Below, in pieces: positions 1-8,606 of a stretch of 64,000 nucleotides of DNA. How positions within the stretch are numbered: position 1 is the stretch's first letter; each line of letters starts with the position of its first letter. The translations under genes and the position numbers were made by a program. The notes beneath the pieces are model-generated. The model ran no database searches. It worked only from the letters and a program-made list of their open reading frames with translations, and was not told the origin of the DNA. The stretch comes from Peptococcaceae bacterium (GTDB lineage: Bacteria > Bacillota > Peptococcia > Peptococcales > Peptococcaceae), in contig JAFQEO010000035.1 of assembly GCA_017399005.1 (NCBI GenBank), positions 1 to 64,000 of the forward strand. The letters are read 5' to 3'.

Positions 1-143
1 GAAGAAATGATAGAAGCCCTTTAAGGGCTAGCCAGTAAAAATTGCGAGCGGCGGGCTTTACCATGAGCCTTAAGGCTCAGCTGGTAATAGGCCCTTATAG
101 GGCAACGACGAAACCCCACCTTGAAGGTGGGGTCGTTCATTCT
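1..143 (+). mobile_element. Right end of a probable IS200/IS605-type element (tnpB tail and structured RNA end)
   Basis: An open frame runs in from the window edge and stops at 22-24 (last residues EEMIEAL). It is followed by a dense series of hairpins: 16-28 (GCCC/GGGC), 58-87 (TTACCA plus TGAGCC pairing with GGCTCA plus TGGTAA), 91-103, and a final 7-bp stem CCCCACC/GGTGGGG at 114-132 enclosed by AACGA (104-108) and TCGTT (133-137). A GC-rich final hairpin ending in a GTTCA-like sequence, just after a short C-terminal coding tail, resembles the right ends of IS605-family tnpB elements, which also encode the guide (omega) RNA. The transposase body lies outside the window, so this is an inference from shape. 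The last hairpin could also terminate the minus-strand gene at 158-847. Confidence 0.5.
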
Positions 144-157
144 TCTTATAGAGTTAC

Positions 158-847
158 TTACATATCAAAGCTGTCTTCCGGGTTCAGTACCTGGCACATT
201 ACGCCGTAATTTAAGAGCTGATTGGAGAAGAAGTTTGCATTCTGCTCGATAACCGGGAAGGTGTTGTAGTGCATCGGTACGATGAGTTTAGCGCGCAGTG
301 CGCGTGCAGCCAGCATAGCATCGTTCATATCCATGGTAAAATTACCGCCGATTGGCAGCATTGCAACATCGATACGGTTTGCATTGCCCAGCAGGGTCAT
401 TTCATGGCTGAGGCCGGTATCGCCTGCATGATAAATGGTTTTGCCGTCCAGTTTCATCAGGAACCCGGCAGGGTTGCCCAGATAAATGTTCTGGCCGTCT
501 TCTTCCATGGCGGAGCTGTGCAGGGCTGGTGTCATTTTTACATAACCGAAGTCAAACTGGAAGCCGCCGCCGATGTTCATCGCATGAAAATTGCTTAAGC
601 CTTTGCCGGTCAGATAGGTTTTAATTTCCGGACAGCATACAACTTTGCAGCCGGTTCTGGATGCGATGCTGACGGTATCGCCAATATGATCCCAGTGGCC
701 GTGGGTCAGCAGAATTACATCCGGGTTCAGTTCATCAGCAGAGATTTTTGCCTGGCTGTTGCCGGTGATGAACGGGTCGATGAGTAAGTGGGTGCCGTTA
801 TCTGTGATAATAGAGAAACATGCGTGTCCGTGGAACTGAATTTTCAT
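158..847 (-). CDS. Metal-dependent hydrolase of the UPF0173 metallo-beta-lactamase-fold family
   Basis: A 229-residue cytosolic protein (no signal peptide) with the metallo-beta-lactamase motif HGHWDH at residues 49-54, an early HGHACF metal-ligand-like segment (6-11), the later AGDTG segment and a histidine near the C-terminus (PMHYNTFP). These are the metal ligands expected for a dinuclear zinc hydrolase. Length and N-terminus match the UPF0173/YtkL family, whose substrate is not firmly established. An AGGAGGG ribosome site lies just upstream of the ATG. The gene follows the 60-residue gene at 878-1060 by 30 bases and is probably co-transcribed with it. Confidence 0.85.
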   Translation of the reverse strand: MKIQFHGHACFSIITDNGTHLLIDPFITGNSQAKISADELNPDVILLTHGHWDHIGDTVSIASRTGCKVVCCPEIKTYLTGKGLSNFHAMNIGGGFQFDFGYVKMTPALHSSAMEEDGQNIYLGNPAGFLMKLDGKTIYHAGDTGLSHEMTLLGNANRIDVAMLPIGGNFTMDMNDAMLAARALRAKLIVPMHYNTFPVIEQNANFFSNQLLNYGVMCQVLNPEDSFDM

Positions 848-877
848 AAAAATCCCTCCTGCGTATTGCCTGATGAT

Positions 878-1060
878 TCAGGTATTGTTTACAAGATTGT
901 GTAGTGTGTGCTGCCATTGCTGGAATACTTCCTGTTTTCGTGTAATCCGAATCTGACGGATAAACTGTTCAATAAAAAACAGCTGTTCCGTATCCAGCTG
1001 TGCAATCTGTTCTTTTACGGGAAGCACAGCTTCATCTTCATAAATGACTTTTATCTGCAT
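878..1060 (-). CDS. Small protein of unknown function (60 aa)
   Basis: I do not recognise a family. The 60-residue product begins MQIKVIYEDE and is rich in Gln, Glu and Ile with predicted helical character; no signal peptide, membrane segment or cysteine is visible. A good ribosome site (AAAGGAG, nine bases before the ATG) and close placement 30 bases ahead of the metallo-hydrolase gene support it being real and in the same transcript. Nothing in the sequence indicates a biochemical role. Confidence 0.6.
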   Translation of the reverse strand: MQIKVIYEDEAVLPVKEQIAQLDTEQLFFIEQFIRQIRITRKQEVFQQWQHTLHNLVNNT

Positions 1061-1174
1061 AATGATTCGCTCCTTTAGCCGATAAGTGCTGGTTTCAGCA
1101 TAGCATAAACGGCAGGGCGGTTCTATGCAAAATTTCTGGAAAACAGGGGGAGAAAAACCAGGCAGTGGATAGTG

Positions 1175-1214
1175 AAAAAGGCTGTACGCCGATGAACGCT
1201 GGCGACAGCCTTTT
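1175..1214 (-). terminator. Intrinsic terminator of the cyclophilin gene
   Basis: Read on the minus strand, AAAAGGCTGT-CGCC pairs with GGCG-(T)-ACAGCCTTTTT around a short loop, with one bulged base and a following T-run. It lies about 30 bases beyond the stop of the cyclophilin gene. Confidence 0.75.
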
Positions 1215-1242
1215 GAGTGCTCTGTTTCAGGTAATCGATTGA

Positions 1243-1764
1243 TTATACAGTTTTTGGAGCTGGATATTCAACGCCGAAAGTTTCAACAGTCATTTCTTTG
1301 ATTACTTCCGGTGTTTTTGGTTTGTCGCCGTAGCCGGTTGGAACGTCAGCAATACGGTTTACTTCATCCATACCTTCGATTACTTTACCGAATGCTGCAT
1401 AAGCGCCGTCCAGATGTGGAGAGGTTTTATGCATGATGAAGAACTGGCTGCCTGCAGAGTCCGGATGCATAGCACGAGCCATGGAAATAACACCTGGTTC
1501 GTGTTTCAGATCGTTTTTAAAACGGTTCTGGGTAAATTCACCTGGAATGCCGTAGCCTGGGCCGCCCATGCCGTTTCCGTTTGGACAACCGCCCTGAATC
1601 ATGAATCCGTAGATTACACGATGGAAGGTCAGGCCATTGTAGAAGCCTTTTTTAACCAGGTGGATAAAGTTGTTTACAGTGTTTGGAGCAACTTCTGGAT
1701 AGAGTTCGATTTTTACAGAGTTGCCGCTGTTCATTGTCATGGTGACAACTGGATTCTGTGCCAT
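1243..1764 (-). CDS. Peptidyl-prolyl cis-trans isomerase, cyclophilin type
   Basis: A 173-residue single-domain cyclophilin that isomerises Xaa-Pro bonds. Characteristic segments are FHRVIYGFMIQGG (containing the catalytic Arg), a PGVISMARA segment, GSQFFI and HLDGAYAAFGKVIEGMD. There is no signal peptide, so it acts in the cytosol. The ATG at 1764 is chosen because GGAGGA lies six bases upstream; a longer frame starting with TTG would overlap that ribosome site. It has its own promoter and terminator and appears monocistronic. Confidence 0.92.
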   Translation of the reverse strand: MAQNPVVTMTMNSGNSVKIELYPEVAPNTVNNFIHLVKKGFYNGLTFHRVIYGFMIQGGCPNGNGMGGPGYGIPGEFTQNRFKNDLKHEPGVISMARAMHPDSAGSQFFIMHKTSPHLDGAYAAFGKVIEGMDEVNRIADVPTGYGDKPKTPEVIKEMTVETFGVEYPAPKTV

Positions 1765-1805
1765 TGTATATTCCTCCAAAATGAAAATTAATTGTTGATG
1801 TAATC

Positions 1806-1833
1806 ATCATATCACATATTAAGTTATTTGCAA
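1806..1833 (-). promoter_or_regulatory. Promoter of the cyclophilin gene
   Basis: Minus-strand TTGCAA (1828-1833) and TATGAT (1806-1811) are separated by 16 bases, about 40 bases upstream of the start codon. Confidence 0.55.
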
Positions 1834-1928
1834 ATTAAAAAAAATCCTGCCGGGCGGATAAATTTTTCAGAAGGGTCTTCAATTTTAAAAAATTTCACGA
1901 AAAAAGGCGATAAATGCCCTGTAAAGGG

Positions 1929-1958
1929 CTGACAAAGAACCGAAAGTTGTGCTAAAAT
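1929..1958 (+). promoter_or_regulatory. Promoter of the secreted glucosaminidase gene
   Basis: CTGACA (1929-1934), an 18-base spacer and TAAAAT (1953-1958) preceded by TGC, giving an extended -10 element. Confidence 0.55.
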
Positions 1959-2026
1959 GTTAAGGTAAAATAGGTATTATTATCGACTTTTTTATTGTTA
2001 TTTTTTAATAGACAGGAGAGAATATT

Positions 2027-3172
2027 GTGCGCAGTAAATTTATATTAGCAGGGGCACTGACAGTGCTTCTAAGTCTGGCGGCAGTTCCATCAGCGATGGC
2101 ATCGGAGAGTCTGCAGCTGATTATCAATAATCAGCTCTATACACAGACAGAACAGCAGGCAGGGCCGCGTTTAATCAATGACCGTATGTATGTGCCGCTG
2201 CGTCTGGTGGGCGAATCGCTGGGCCGTGACGTAAACTGGATTGAACATAAACGGATGGTTTGTATCAATGAGCCGGGTACACAGACAGCGGTGTATGATG
2301 ACGGTATTGCCGTGCCGGAGGATGCGCCAATCCGTATATACATTGATGGTCGTGAAATTATAAGCGATGAATCTACCGGAATTCCGTTTATTGCGGAAAC
2401 CGGGCAGAGTATGGTGCCGCTGCGTCTGGTAGGGGAGTCTATGAACTGTGATGTGCGCTGGATGGATGGTGTGGTAATCGTGAAAGAGATTATTCCGGAT
2501 CCGGAACCGGTTGTACAGCAGGAAGAGGAAACGGGTGCCGATGAAGAGCAGGTGCCGGCTCGTTACGGTTTAACCATTCAGGGCAGCAGCATTGCCACTG
2601 CGGAGCAGTTGAATGCGCTGCTGGAAGAAAAAGAACCGGCAATCCGCAAAATGATGGAAACACAGTATCCGGAACTGGGCTTTACTCCGTTTCCGGATAA
2701 TATCGCCGAGTTATATCTGGAAATCGGTGAAAAATATAATATCCGAGGCGACCTGGCCTTTGCGCAGGCTTTGAAAGAAACAGGTTATTTTCAGTTCTAT
2801 GGCCGTGTGCAGTGGTTCCAGAACAACTTCTGCGGTTTAGGTGCATCTGGTATTGAAAATACCGGTGAGGAGGCGCTGAACGGCGTAGACCCGGACAGGG
2901 CTGCCTACATTCCAGGCCTGCACGGGCTGACCTTTATGAGCGTTGCTGATGGTGTTGAAGCGCATATTCAGCATTTGTATGCCTACTCGGTAAAAGGTGA
3001 TATCCCGGATGGCTGTGAACTGGTAGACCCGCGCTTTAATTACGTGAAACGCGGTGTGGCGGAAACCTGGACGGATTTAAACGGCCGCTGGGCAATTCCG
3101 GGCAACGGCTACGGGGAAAGTATCATTGATGATTACTGGATGCCGGCTGCAGGCGATAGCTATATGGAGTAA
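2027..3172 (+). CDS. Secreted glucosaminidase with two copper-amine-oxidase-N-like domains
   Basis: A 381-residue exported protein starting at GTG behind a GGAGAG ribosome site. Residues 1-25 form a signal peptide (predicted cleavage after AMA). Two repeats follow at about 31-85 and 100-150, each containing VPLRLVGES and a D-V-x-W segment; this is the copper-amine-oxidase N-terminal-like domain, used as an envelope-binding module in many Firmicutes. Residues about 215-375 resemble the mannosyl-glycoprotein endo-beta-N-acetylglucosaminidase (LytG/FlgJ-like) domain, with the likely catalytic Glu251 in ALKETGYF. It probably trims peptidoglycan. The linker near 165-180 is acidic. Confidence 0.82.
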   Translation: MRSKFILAGALTVLLSLAAVPSAMASESLQLIINNQLYTQTEQQAGPRLINDRMYVPLRLVGESLGRDVNWIEHKRMVCINEPGTQTAVYDDGIAVPEDAPIRIYIDGREIISDESTGIPFIAETGQSMVPLRLVGESMNCDVRWMDGVVIVKEIIPDPEPVVQQEEETGADEEQVPARYGLTIQGSSIATAEQLNALLEEKEPAIRKMMETQYPELGFTPFPDNIAELYLEIGEKYNIRGDLAFAQALKETGYFQFYGRVQWFQNNFCGLGASGIENTGEEALNGVDPDRAAYIPGLHGLTFMSVADGVEAHIQHLYAYSVKGDIPDGCELVDPRFNYVKRGVAETWTDLNGRWAIPGNGYGESIIDDYWMPAAGDSYME

Positions 3173-3214
3173 GGGTTATAATCGATAGGAATTATGAATG
3201 GTCGATATAACCGG

Positions 3215-3243
3215 TTGTAGACAGGGCAATAATGTTATATAAT
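3215..3243 (+). promoter_or_regulatory. Promoter of the purine operon
   Basis: TTGTAG (3215-3220), a 17-base spacer and TATAAT (3238-3243), upstream of purE. Just downstream, CTGAAC/GTTCAG (3252-3257 and 3261-3266) forms a six-base inverted repeat with a three-base centre close to the predicted start of transcription. Confidence 0.65.
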
Positions 3244-3294
3244 ATATTTTTCTGAACCTTGTTCAGCATTTTGACAGTTAAGAGGAGGAGTACG

Positions 3295-3795
3295 ATGGGG
3301 AATCCAAGAGTAGGAATCGTTATGGGCAGCGATTCTGATTTAAAAATTATGCAGGATGCAGTAAAGGTATTACGTGAATTTGGTGTGGAAAGCGAACTGG
3401 TAGTTGCTTCTGCACATCGCACACCGTACAAAGCGTTACAGTATGCAGAAACTGCAGAAGAACGCGGTATTGAAGTTATTATTGCAGGTGCAGGTGCGGC
3501 AGCGCATTTAGGCGGTGTACTGGCTGCTGTAACAACACTGCCGGTTATCGGGGTTCCAATCAATGCGACTGCGCTGCAGGGGCTTGATGCACTGTATGCA
3601 ATGGTGCAGATGCCATCCGGTATTCCGGTTGCAACGGTTGCAATTAACGGTGCAAAAAATGCAGGGATTCTGGCAGCTCAGATTCTGGCTGGCAAAGAGC
3701 CTGAACTGCGTGCAAAACTGAAAGACTATAAAGCAAAAATGGCACAGCAGGTAGAAGAGAAAAACAAAAAAGTGCAGGAAGCTGTAATTGAATAG
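3295..3795 (+). CDS. purE: N5-carboxyaminoimidazole ribonucleotide mutase
   Basis: A 166-residue protein that forms carboxyaminoimidazole ribonucleotide in de novo purine synthesis. It shows GSDSD (11-15) and SAHRTP (39-44), where His41 corresponds to the catalytic histidine, and a glycine/alanine-rich AGAGAAAHLGG segment. The ATG at 3295 is preceded by AGGAGGAG; the frame extends further upstream but without a ribosome site. It is the first gene of the purine operon. No purK (the ATP-dependent partner of class I PurE) is in the window, so whether it uses N5-CAIR or AIR plus CO2 cannot be told here. Confidence 0.95.
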   Translation: MGNPRVGIVMGSDSDLKIMQDAVKVLREFGVESELVVASAHRTPYKALQYAETAEERGIEVIIAGAGAAAHLGGVLAAVTTLPVIGVPINATALQGLDALYAMVQMPSGIPVATVAINGAKNAGILAAQILAGKEPELRAKLKDYKAKMAQQVEEKNKKVQEAVIE

Positions 3796-3900
3796 TGCCT
3801 GCACCAGTGATTAAGAATACAGCCTCTGTGCTGATGCCGGAAACAGATGCACAGAGTGTAGATAAAAGAAAACCTTAACTGAGAAGGGAAGTTATAAAGC

Positions 3901-5196
3901 ATGATCGAGAGATATACAAAGCCGGAAATGGCAGCGATCTGGTCTCAGGAAAACAAACTCAAAGTTATGATGGAAGTTGAAATTCTGGCCTGCGAGGGTA
4001 TGGCTGCTATCGGGCAGATTCCTGAAGAAGCGGCAAAGAATATCCGCGAAAAGGCAAGTTTCACCGTGGAACGCGTGAATGAAATTGAAAAAACAACCCG
4101 TCATGATGTGATTGCTTTTGTATCCTGTCTGGCTGAAAATATCGGCGAAGATGGCAAATATGTACATGCCGGTATGACAAGCTCCGATATTCTGGATACC
4201 GGGCTGGCTGTGCAGATGAAACAGGCTGGCGAAGCCAATCTGAAACTGCTGAAAGAGTTTGCAGAAGTTATTAAAGAAAAGGCAATTCAGTATAAAGATA
4301 CTTTGTGTATCGGCCGTACCCACGGGGTGCATGCCGAACCAATCACCTTCGGGCTGAAACTGGCTGTGTGGTATGAAGAAACTCTGCGTAATATCGAGCG
4401 TCTGGAACATGCCATTGAAAACATCAGTGCCGGTCAGATTTCCGGTGCGGTTGGTACATTTGCCAATATTGACCCGAGAATTGAAGAATATGTGTGCGAA
4501 CATCTGGGCCTGAAACCGGAACCGGTTTCCACACAGGTAATTGCCCGCGACCGTCATACCGAATATATGATGACACTGGCAATCATTGCAACATCTCTGG
4601 ATAAGTTTATGACAGAAATCCGCAATCTGCAGAGAACCGAAATTTTTGAAGTGATGGAAGAATTCAAAAAAGGCCAGAAAGGTTCTTCTGCTATGCCGCA
4701 CAAACGCAATCCAATGACATGTGAACGTATCTGCGGTCTGGCAAGAGTAATCCGGGGCAATGTAATTCCTACACTGGAAAACTCTGTACTGTGGCATGAA
4801 CGCGATTTAGCGCATTCTTCCGTAGAACGCGTGATTATTCCGGACAGCACCACTCTGCTGTATTACATCCTGACTCTGGCAATCAATGTTGTGAAGAATC
4901 TGGAAGTACACGAAGATCAGATGATGGCAAACGTGGAAAAAACACTGGGCCTGGTATTCTCCCAGCGCCTGATGCTGACCATCGTTGGCAAAGGCCATCA
5001 GAGAGATGATGTGTATCCGCTGGTGCAGGCTCACGCACTGCATGCATGGGATACAAAAACATCTTTTAAAGAACTGGTAAGACAGGATGAAAATATTATG
5101 CAGTACATCACAGAAGAAGAACTGGATAACATTTTTGATTACAGTTATCACACAAAAAATGTGGATTATATATTCAAACGCTGCGGCCTGATTTAA
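3901..5196 (+). CDS. purB: Adenylosuccinate lyase, Bacillus-type
   Basis: A 431-residue cytosolic lyase of the fumarase/aspartase superfamily. It cleaves SAICAR to AICAR and adenylosuccinate to AMP, releasing fumarate. It carries the superfamily signature GSSAMPHKRNP near residue 260, the TSSDILDT segment near 90 and the RTHGVHAEP segment containing the catalytic histidine near 140. Length and motifs fit the short bacterial (B. subtilis-like) form. It follows purE by 105 bases. A second, different adenylosuccinate lyase begins at 62974. Confidence 0.94.
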   Translation: MIERYTKPEMAAIWSQENKLKVMMEVEILACEGMAAIGQIPEEAAKNIREKASFTVERVNEIEKTTRHDVIAFVSCLAENIGEDGKYVHAGMTSSDILDTGLAVQMKQAGEANLKLLKEFAEVIKEKAIQYKDTLCIGRTHGVHAEPITFGLKLAVWYEETLRNIERLEHAIENISAGQISGAVGTFANIDPRIEEYVCEHLGLKPEPVSTQVIARDRHTEYMMTLAIIATSLDKFMTEIRNLQRTEIFEVMEEFKKGQKGSSAMPHKRNPMTCERICGLARVIRGNVIPTLENSVLWHERDLAHSSVERVIIPDSTTLLYYILTLAINVVKNLEVHEDQMMANVEKTLGLVFSQRLMLTIVGKGHQRDDVYPLVQAHALHAWDTKTSFKELVRQDENIMQYITEEELDNIFDYSYHTKNVDYIFKRCGLI

Positions 5197-5327
5197 TAAG
5201 GCACAGTCGCTTGAATGATAATAAATTAAGCAGTATCAGACATTGACGGGACAGGAAGTATAAAAATTCCATCAATGGTTACAGAATATACGTATGTATG
5301 TATCTAAAAAACTAGGGGGATTCCAAA

Positions 5328-6731
5328 GTGTTTGATGACAGATTAGAAAAGTTAAATGAAGAATGCGGTGTATTCGGGATTTATGCTCCAGGCCGTGAGG
5401 TTTCCGAACTGATTTATATGGGTCTGTTCTCTCTGCAGCACAGAGGGCAGGAAGCCTGCGGGATTGCTATCAGCCAGGGGCATGGCATCAACTATCACAA
5501 AAATCTGGGTATGGTAACCGAAGTGTTCAACCAGAATGTACTGGGCAATCTGCACGGGCATATGGGTGTTGGCCATGTACGGTACTCGGTAAAAGGACAG
5601 GCAAAAACCCAGCAGAATGCACAGCCGGTAGTAGCACGCTACCAGCATGGTGAAATTGCAGTGGCGCATAACGGCTGTCTGATTAACGGGGAGGAACTGC
5701 GCGTATCTCTGATGGAACGCGGTTCTCTGTTCCACACAGCAGTAGATGCCGAGCAGATTGTTGCTCTGATTGCAAGCCATGGCCATGATGCTATGGAGCA
5801 GGCTCTGATGAAAACCATGATTGACCTGAAAGGCTCCTATTCTCTGGTTATCATGACCGAAGATAAATTATATGCAGTGCGTGACCCGCAGGGCAACCGT
5901 CCGCTGTGTATCGGGAAACTGGGCGAAGAAGGCTATGTGGTAGCTTCTGAATCCTGTGCGCTGGATGCAATCGGTGCATCTTTCCTGCGCGATGTGGCAC
6001 CGGGTGAAATTGTGACCATCGATGAAAACGGTCTGCACTCTACCAATATGTTTACCGGCAGCAAACAGGCACTGTGTATCTTTGAATTTGTATATATTGC
6101 TCGTCCGGACAGTAACATTGATGGTATCAACGTAAACAAAGCACGTCGCCTGATGGGGAATGAGCTGGCAAAAGAAGCAAAACTGGATGTGGATGTTGTA
6201 ATTTCCGTACCGGATTCCGGTACAACAGCAGCCATTGGTTATGCAGAAGAAAGCGGCATTCCATTCACACAGGGGATTCTGAAAAACCGTTATACCGGCA
6301 GAAGTTTTATTCAGCCAACACAGGAAATGCGTGAACTGATGGTAAAACTGAAACTGAATCCAATTCGTGATGCAATCGAAGGCAAACGAATTGCTGTAGT
6401 GGATGACTCCATCGTACGCGGCACCACAAGCCGCAAGCTGGTAAAAATGCTGCGGGAATACGGTGCAAAAGAAGTTCATATGCTGATTACCTGTCCTCCT
6501 GTAAAATATCCATGCTTCTACGGCGTTGATACCGGGGATCCAAATGAACTGATTGCATCGAAAATGGATGTAGACGGCATCTGTGAATACATCGGTGCAG
6601 ACAGTCTGCATTACATCAGCATGGAAGGGATTAACCGTGCGGTAGAATGGAGCGGTGTAAGCTTCTGTACTGCCTGTGTAAGCGGTGAATATCCACTGGG
6701 TGTTCCATGTGAGCACTGCAAAAACAAATAA
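5328..6731 (+). CDS. purF: Amidophosphoribosyltransferase
   Basis: A 467-residue enzyme catalysing the first committed step of purine synthesis (PRPP plus glutamine to phosphoribosylamine). A short propeptide precedes Cys13 (EECGVFGI), the N-terminal nucleophile of the glutaminase domain. The phosphoribosyltransferase domain has the PRPP motif VVDDSIVRGTTS near 358-369. Cysteines in ALCIFEF, YPCFYGVD and CTACVSGEYP match the iron-sulfur ligands of the B. subtilis-type enzyme, so it is probably an oxygen-sensitive [4Fe-4S] form. The start is GTG behind AGGGGG. Confidence 0.96.
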   Translation: MFDDRLEKLNEECGVFGIYAPGREVSELIYMGLFSLQHRGQEACGIAISQGHGINYHKNLGMVTEVFNQNVLGNLHGHMGVGHVRYSVKGQAKTQQNAQPVVARYQHGEIAVAHNGCLINGEELRVSLMERGSLFHTAVDAEQIVALIASHGHDAMEQALMKTMIDLKGSYSLVIMTEDKLYAVRDPQGNRPLCIGKLGEEGYVVASESCALDAIGASFLRDVAPGEIVTIDENGLHSTNMFTGSKQALCIFEFVYIARPDSNIDGINVNKARRLMGNELAKEAKLDVDVVISVPDSGTTAAIGYAEESGIPFTQGILKNRYTGRSFIQPTQEMRELMVKLKLNPIRDAIEGKRIAVVDDSIVRGTTSRKLVKMLREYGAKEVHMLITCPPVKYPCFYGVDTGDPNELIASKMDVDGICEYIGADSLHYISMEGINRAVEWSGVSFCTACVSGEYPLGVPCEHCKNK

Positions 6732-6826
6732 GGTTTTCAGATTTTTTAAAAAACCTTTATAAATAAACGAGAATGCAAAATCAAATAAAATATATCATCA
6801 TAAATGACAAAAGGAGATGAAGTAAA

Positions 6827-7879
6827 GTGGCAGAACAGAGTTTAACATACAGCGGTGCCGGTGTAGACATCACAAAAGGCAACGAAGCTGTAGAACTGTA
6901 CAAACCGCTGGTAAAATCCACTTTCCGCAAAGAAGTTTGCACTGATTTAGGTGGTTTTGGTGGTCTGTTTTCAATTGACAAAGACAAATATGAAGAGCCA
7001 ATTTTAGTATCCGGTACCGACGGCGTAGGTACCAAACTGAAAATTGCATTTGAAATGGACAAGCATGATACCATCGGTATCGATGCAGTTGCTATGTGCG
7101 TAAATGATGTACTGGTAAACGGTGCAGAGCCATTATTCTTCCTGGATTATCTGGCTGTAGGCAAATGTGAGCCGGAACAGGTTGCAGCCGTGGTATCCGG
7201 CATTGCAGAAGGGTGCCGTCAGTCCGGCTGTGCATTAATCGGCGGTGAAACTGCAGAAATGCCTGGTTTCTATCCGGTAGGGGAATACGATGTAGCCGGT
7301 TTCACAGTTGGTATCGTAGACAAGAAAAAAATGATTGACGGCAGCAAAATCTGTGCCGGCGATGTTGTATTAGGTCTGCCATCTACTGGCGTACACAGCA
7401 ACGGCTTCTCCCTGGCTCGTAAAGTTCTGCTGGAACATGCAGGGCTGAAAATGGATCAGGAAATCGAAGCGCTGGGTGCAAAACTGGGTGATGTAATCCT
7501 GACTCCAACCAAAATCTATGTAAAAACCATTCTGGAACTGATTGAAAAAGCAGAAATTAAAGGGATGGCACACATTACAGGCGGCGGTTTATTAGAAAAT
7601 ATTCCGCGCGTTCTGCCGGAAGGCTGCCAGGTTCAGCTGGATACCTCCAAATGGCCTATGCTGCCAATCTTCCAGTTAATTCAGGAAAAAGGCAATGTAG
7701 AAAAACGTGAAATGTACCGCACCTTTAATATGGGTATCGGTTTCGTTATCATCGTGGATGCAGAAAATGCAGAAAAAGTAAAAGCAGCATGCGCAGCAAT
7801 GGATCAGCCTGTATACGAGATTGGTGCCGTTGTAGCTGGCGATAAAAAAGTTGTAATCGACCAGACCTGCGAATTATAA
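6827..7879 (+). CDS. purM: Phosphoribosylformylglycinamidine cyclo-ligase (AIR synthetase)
   Basis: A 350-residue enzyme that closes the imidazole ring of FGAM to AIR with ATP. It has the N-terminal [15 protein letters not shown] segment, the [10 protein letters not shown] loop, the [11 protein letters not shown] motif and the [16 protein letters not shown] motif typical of PurM. The start is GTG with AAGGAGATG upstream. It follows purF by 95 bases and precedes purN by 111 bases in the same direction. Confidence 0.96.
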   Translation: MAEQSLTYSGAGVDITKGNEAVELYKPLVKSTFRKEVCTDLGGFGGLFSIDKDKYEEPILVSGTDGVGTKLKIAFEMDKHDTIGIDAVAMCVNDVLVNGAEPLFFLDYLAVGKCEPEQVAAVVSGIAEGCRQSGCALIGGETAEMPGFYPVGEYDVAGFTVGIVDKKKMIDGSKICAGDVVLGLPSTGVHSNGFSLARKVLLEHAGLKMDQEIEALGAKLGDVILTPTKIYVKTILELIEKAEIKGMAHITGGGLLENIPRVLPEGCQVQLDTSKWPMLPIFQLIQEKGNVEKREMYRTFNMGIGFVIIVDAENAEKVKAACAAMDQPVYEIGAVVAGDKKVVIDQTCEL

Positions 7880-7990
7880 AAAATGAATGGGGCAAGGATT
7901 GTTGCAAAGGGAGAATTTTTTGAATTCTGGCGGCAGTCCTTTTTCCTGTTTCTATGAAACATAGCAGAAACATCGCAAAGGGGGAGCATT

Positions 7991-8602
7991 ATGGGGATTC
8001 GAATGGCCGTACTGGCATCTGGCCGCGGCTCTAATCTGCTTGCTATCATGGACTCGATTGCGGCCGGGAAAATTGACGGCGAAATCGCAGTGGTGCTCAG
8101 TGACAAAGCAGAGGCAAAAGCACTGGAACATGCAAAAAATGCAGGGATTCCAGCGTATCATGTAAATCCGAAAGCATATGAACAGAAAGCAGATTACGAG
8201 GCAGAACTGCTGAAACTGATTAAAGAGGCAGACTGTCAGCTGATTTGTCTGGCAGGATATATGCGGATTCTCAGTCCGTATTTTATCGGCAATGCGCCAT
8301 GTCCTGTTATGAATATCCATCCGGCTCTGCTGCCAAGTTTCCCGGGGCTGCACGGTCAGCGGCAGGCTCTGGAATACGGCGTGAAAGTGGCAGGCTGCAC
8401 CGTTCATTTTGTGGACGAAGGCATGGATAGCGGTGCCATCATTCTGCAGAAAACCGTTCCGGTGATGGATGATGACACAGAAGATACTTTATCGGCTCGT
8501 ATTCTGGTGCAGGAGCATCAGGCTTACTCGGAGGCAATCCAGCTGTTTGCACAGGGCAGACTGGAAGTATGCGGTCGTATGGTAAAAGTGAAGGGAGAAT
8601 AA
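7991..8602 (+). CDS. purN: Phosphoribosylglycinamide formyltransferase (folate-dependent)
   Basis: A 203-residue enzyme transferring a formyl group from 10-formyl-tetrahydrofolate to GAR. It has the N-terminal [13 protein letters not shown] phosphate loop, the catalytic Asn-His segment [13 protein letters not shown] near residues 107-119 and the catalytic Asp in [12 protein letters not shown] near 146. The start ATG at 7991 follows GGGGGAG. It ends four bases before purH, suggesting translational coupling. Confidence 0.95.
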   Translation: MGIRMAVLASGRGSNLLAIMDSIAAGKIDGEIAVVLSDKAEAKALEHAKNAGIPAYHVNPKAYEQKADYEAELLKLIKEADCQLICLAGYMRILSPYFIGNAPCPVMNIHPALLPSFPGLHGQRQALEYGVKVAGCTVHFVDEGMDSGAIILQKTVPVMDDDTEDTLSARILVQEHQAYSEAIQLFAQGRLEVCGRMVKVKGE

Positions 8603-8606
8603 AATC

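Noticed and set aside
3892-4797. Long open frame on the minus strand opposite purB (about 300 codons)
   Set aside because: It is a codon-bias shadow of purB: no ribosome site, and a composition rich in Cys, His and Phe typical of antisense frames.
5241-5277. Possible hairpin or riboswitch upstream of purF (CATTGA/TCAATG with inner GGAA/TTCC)
   Set aside because: Stems are short and interrupted, and no known aptamer motif or terminator accompanies them.
5868-6716. Long minus-strand open frame opposite purF (about 280 codons)
   Set aside because: Antisense shadow of a well-conserved gene, with unlikely composition and no start signals.
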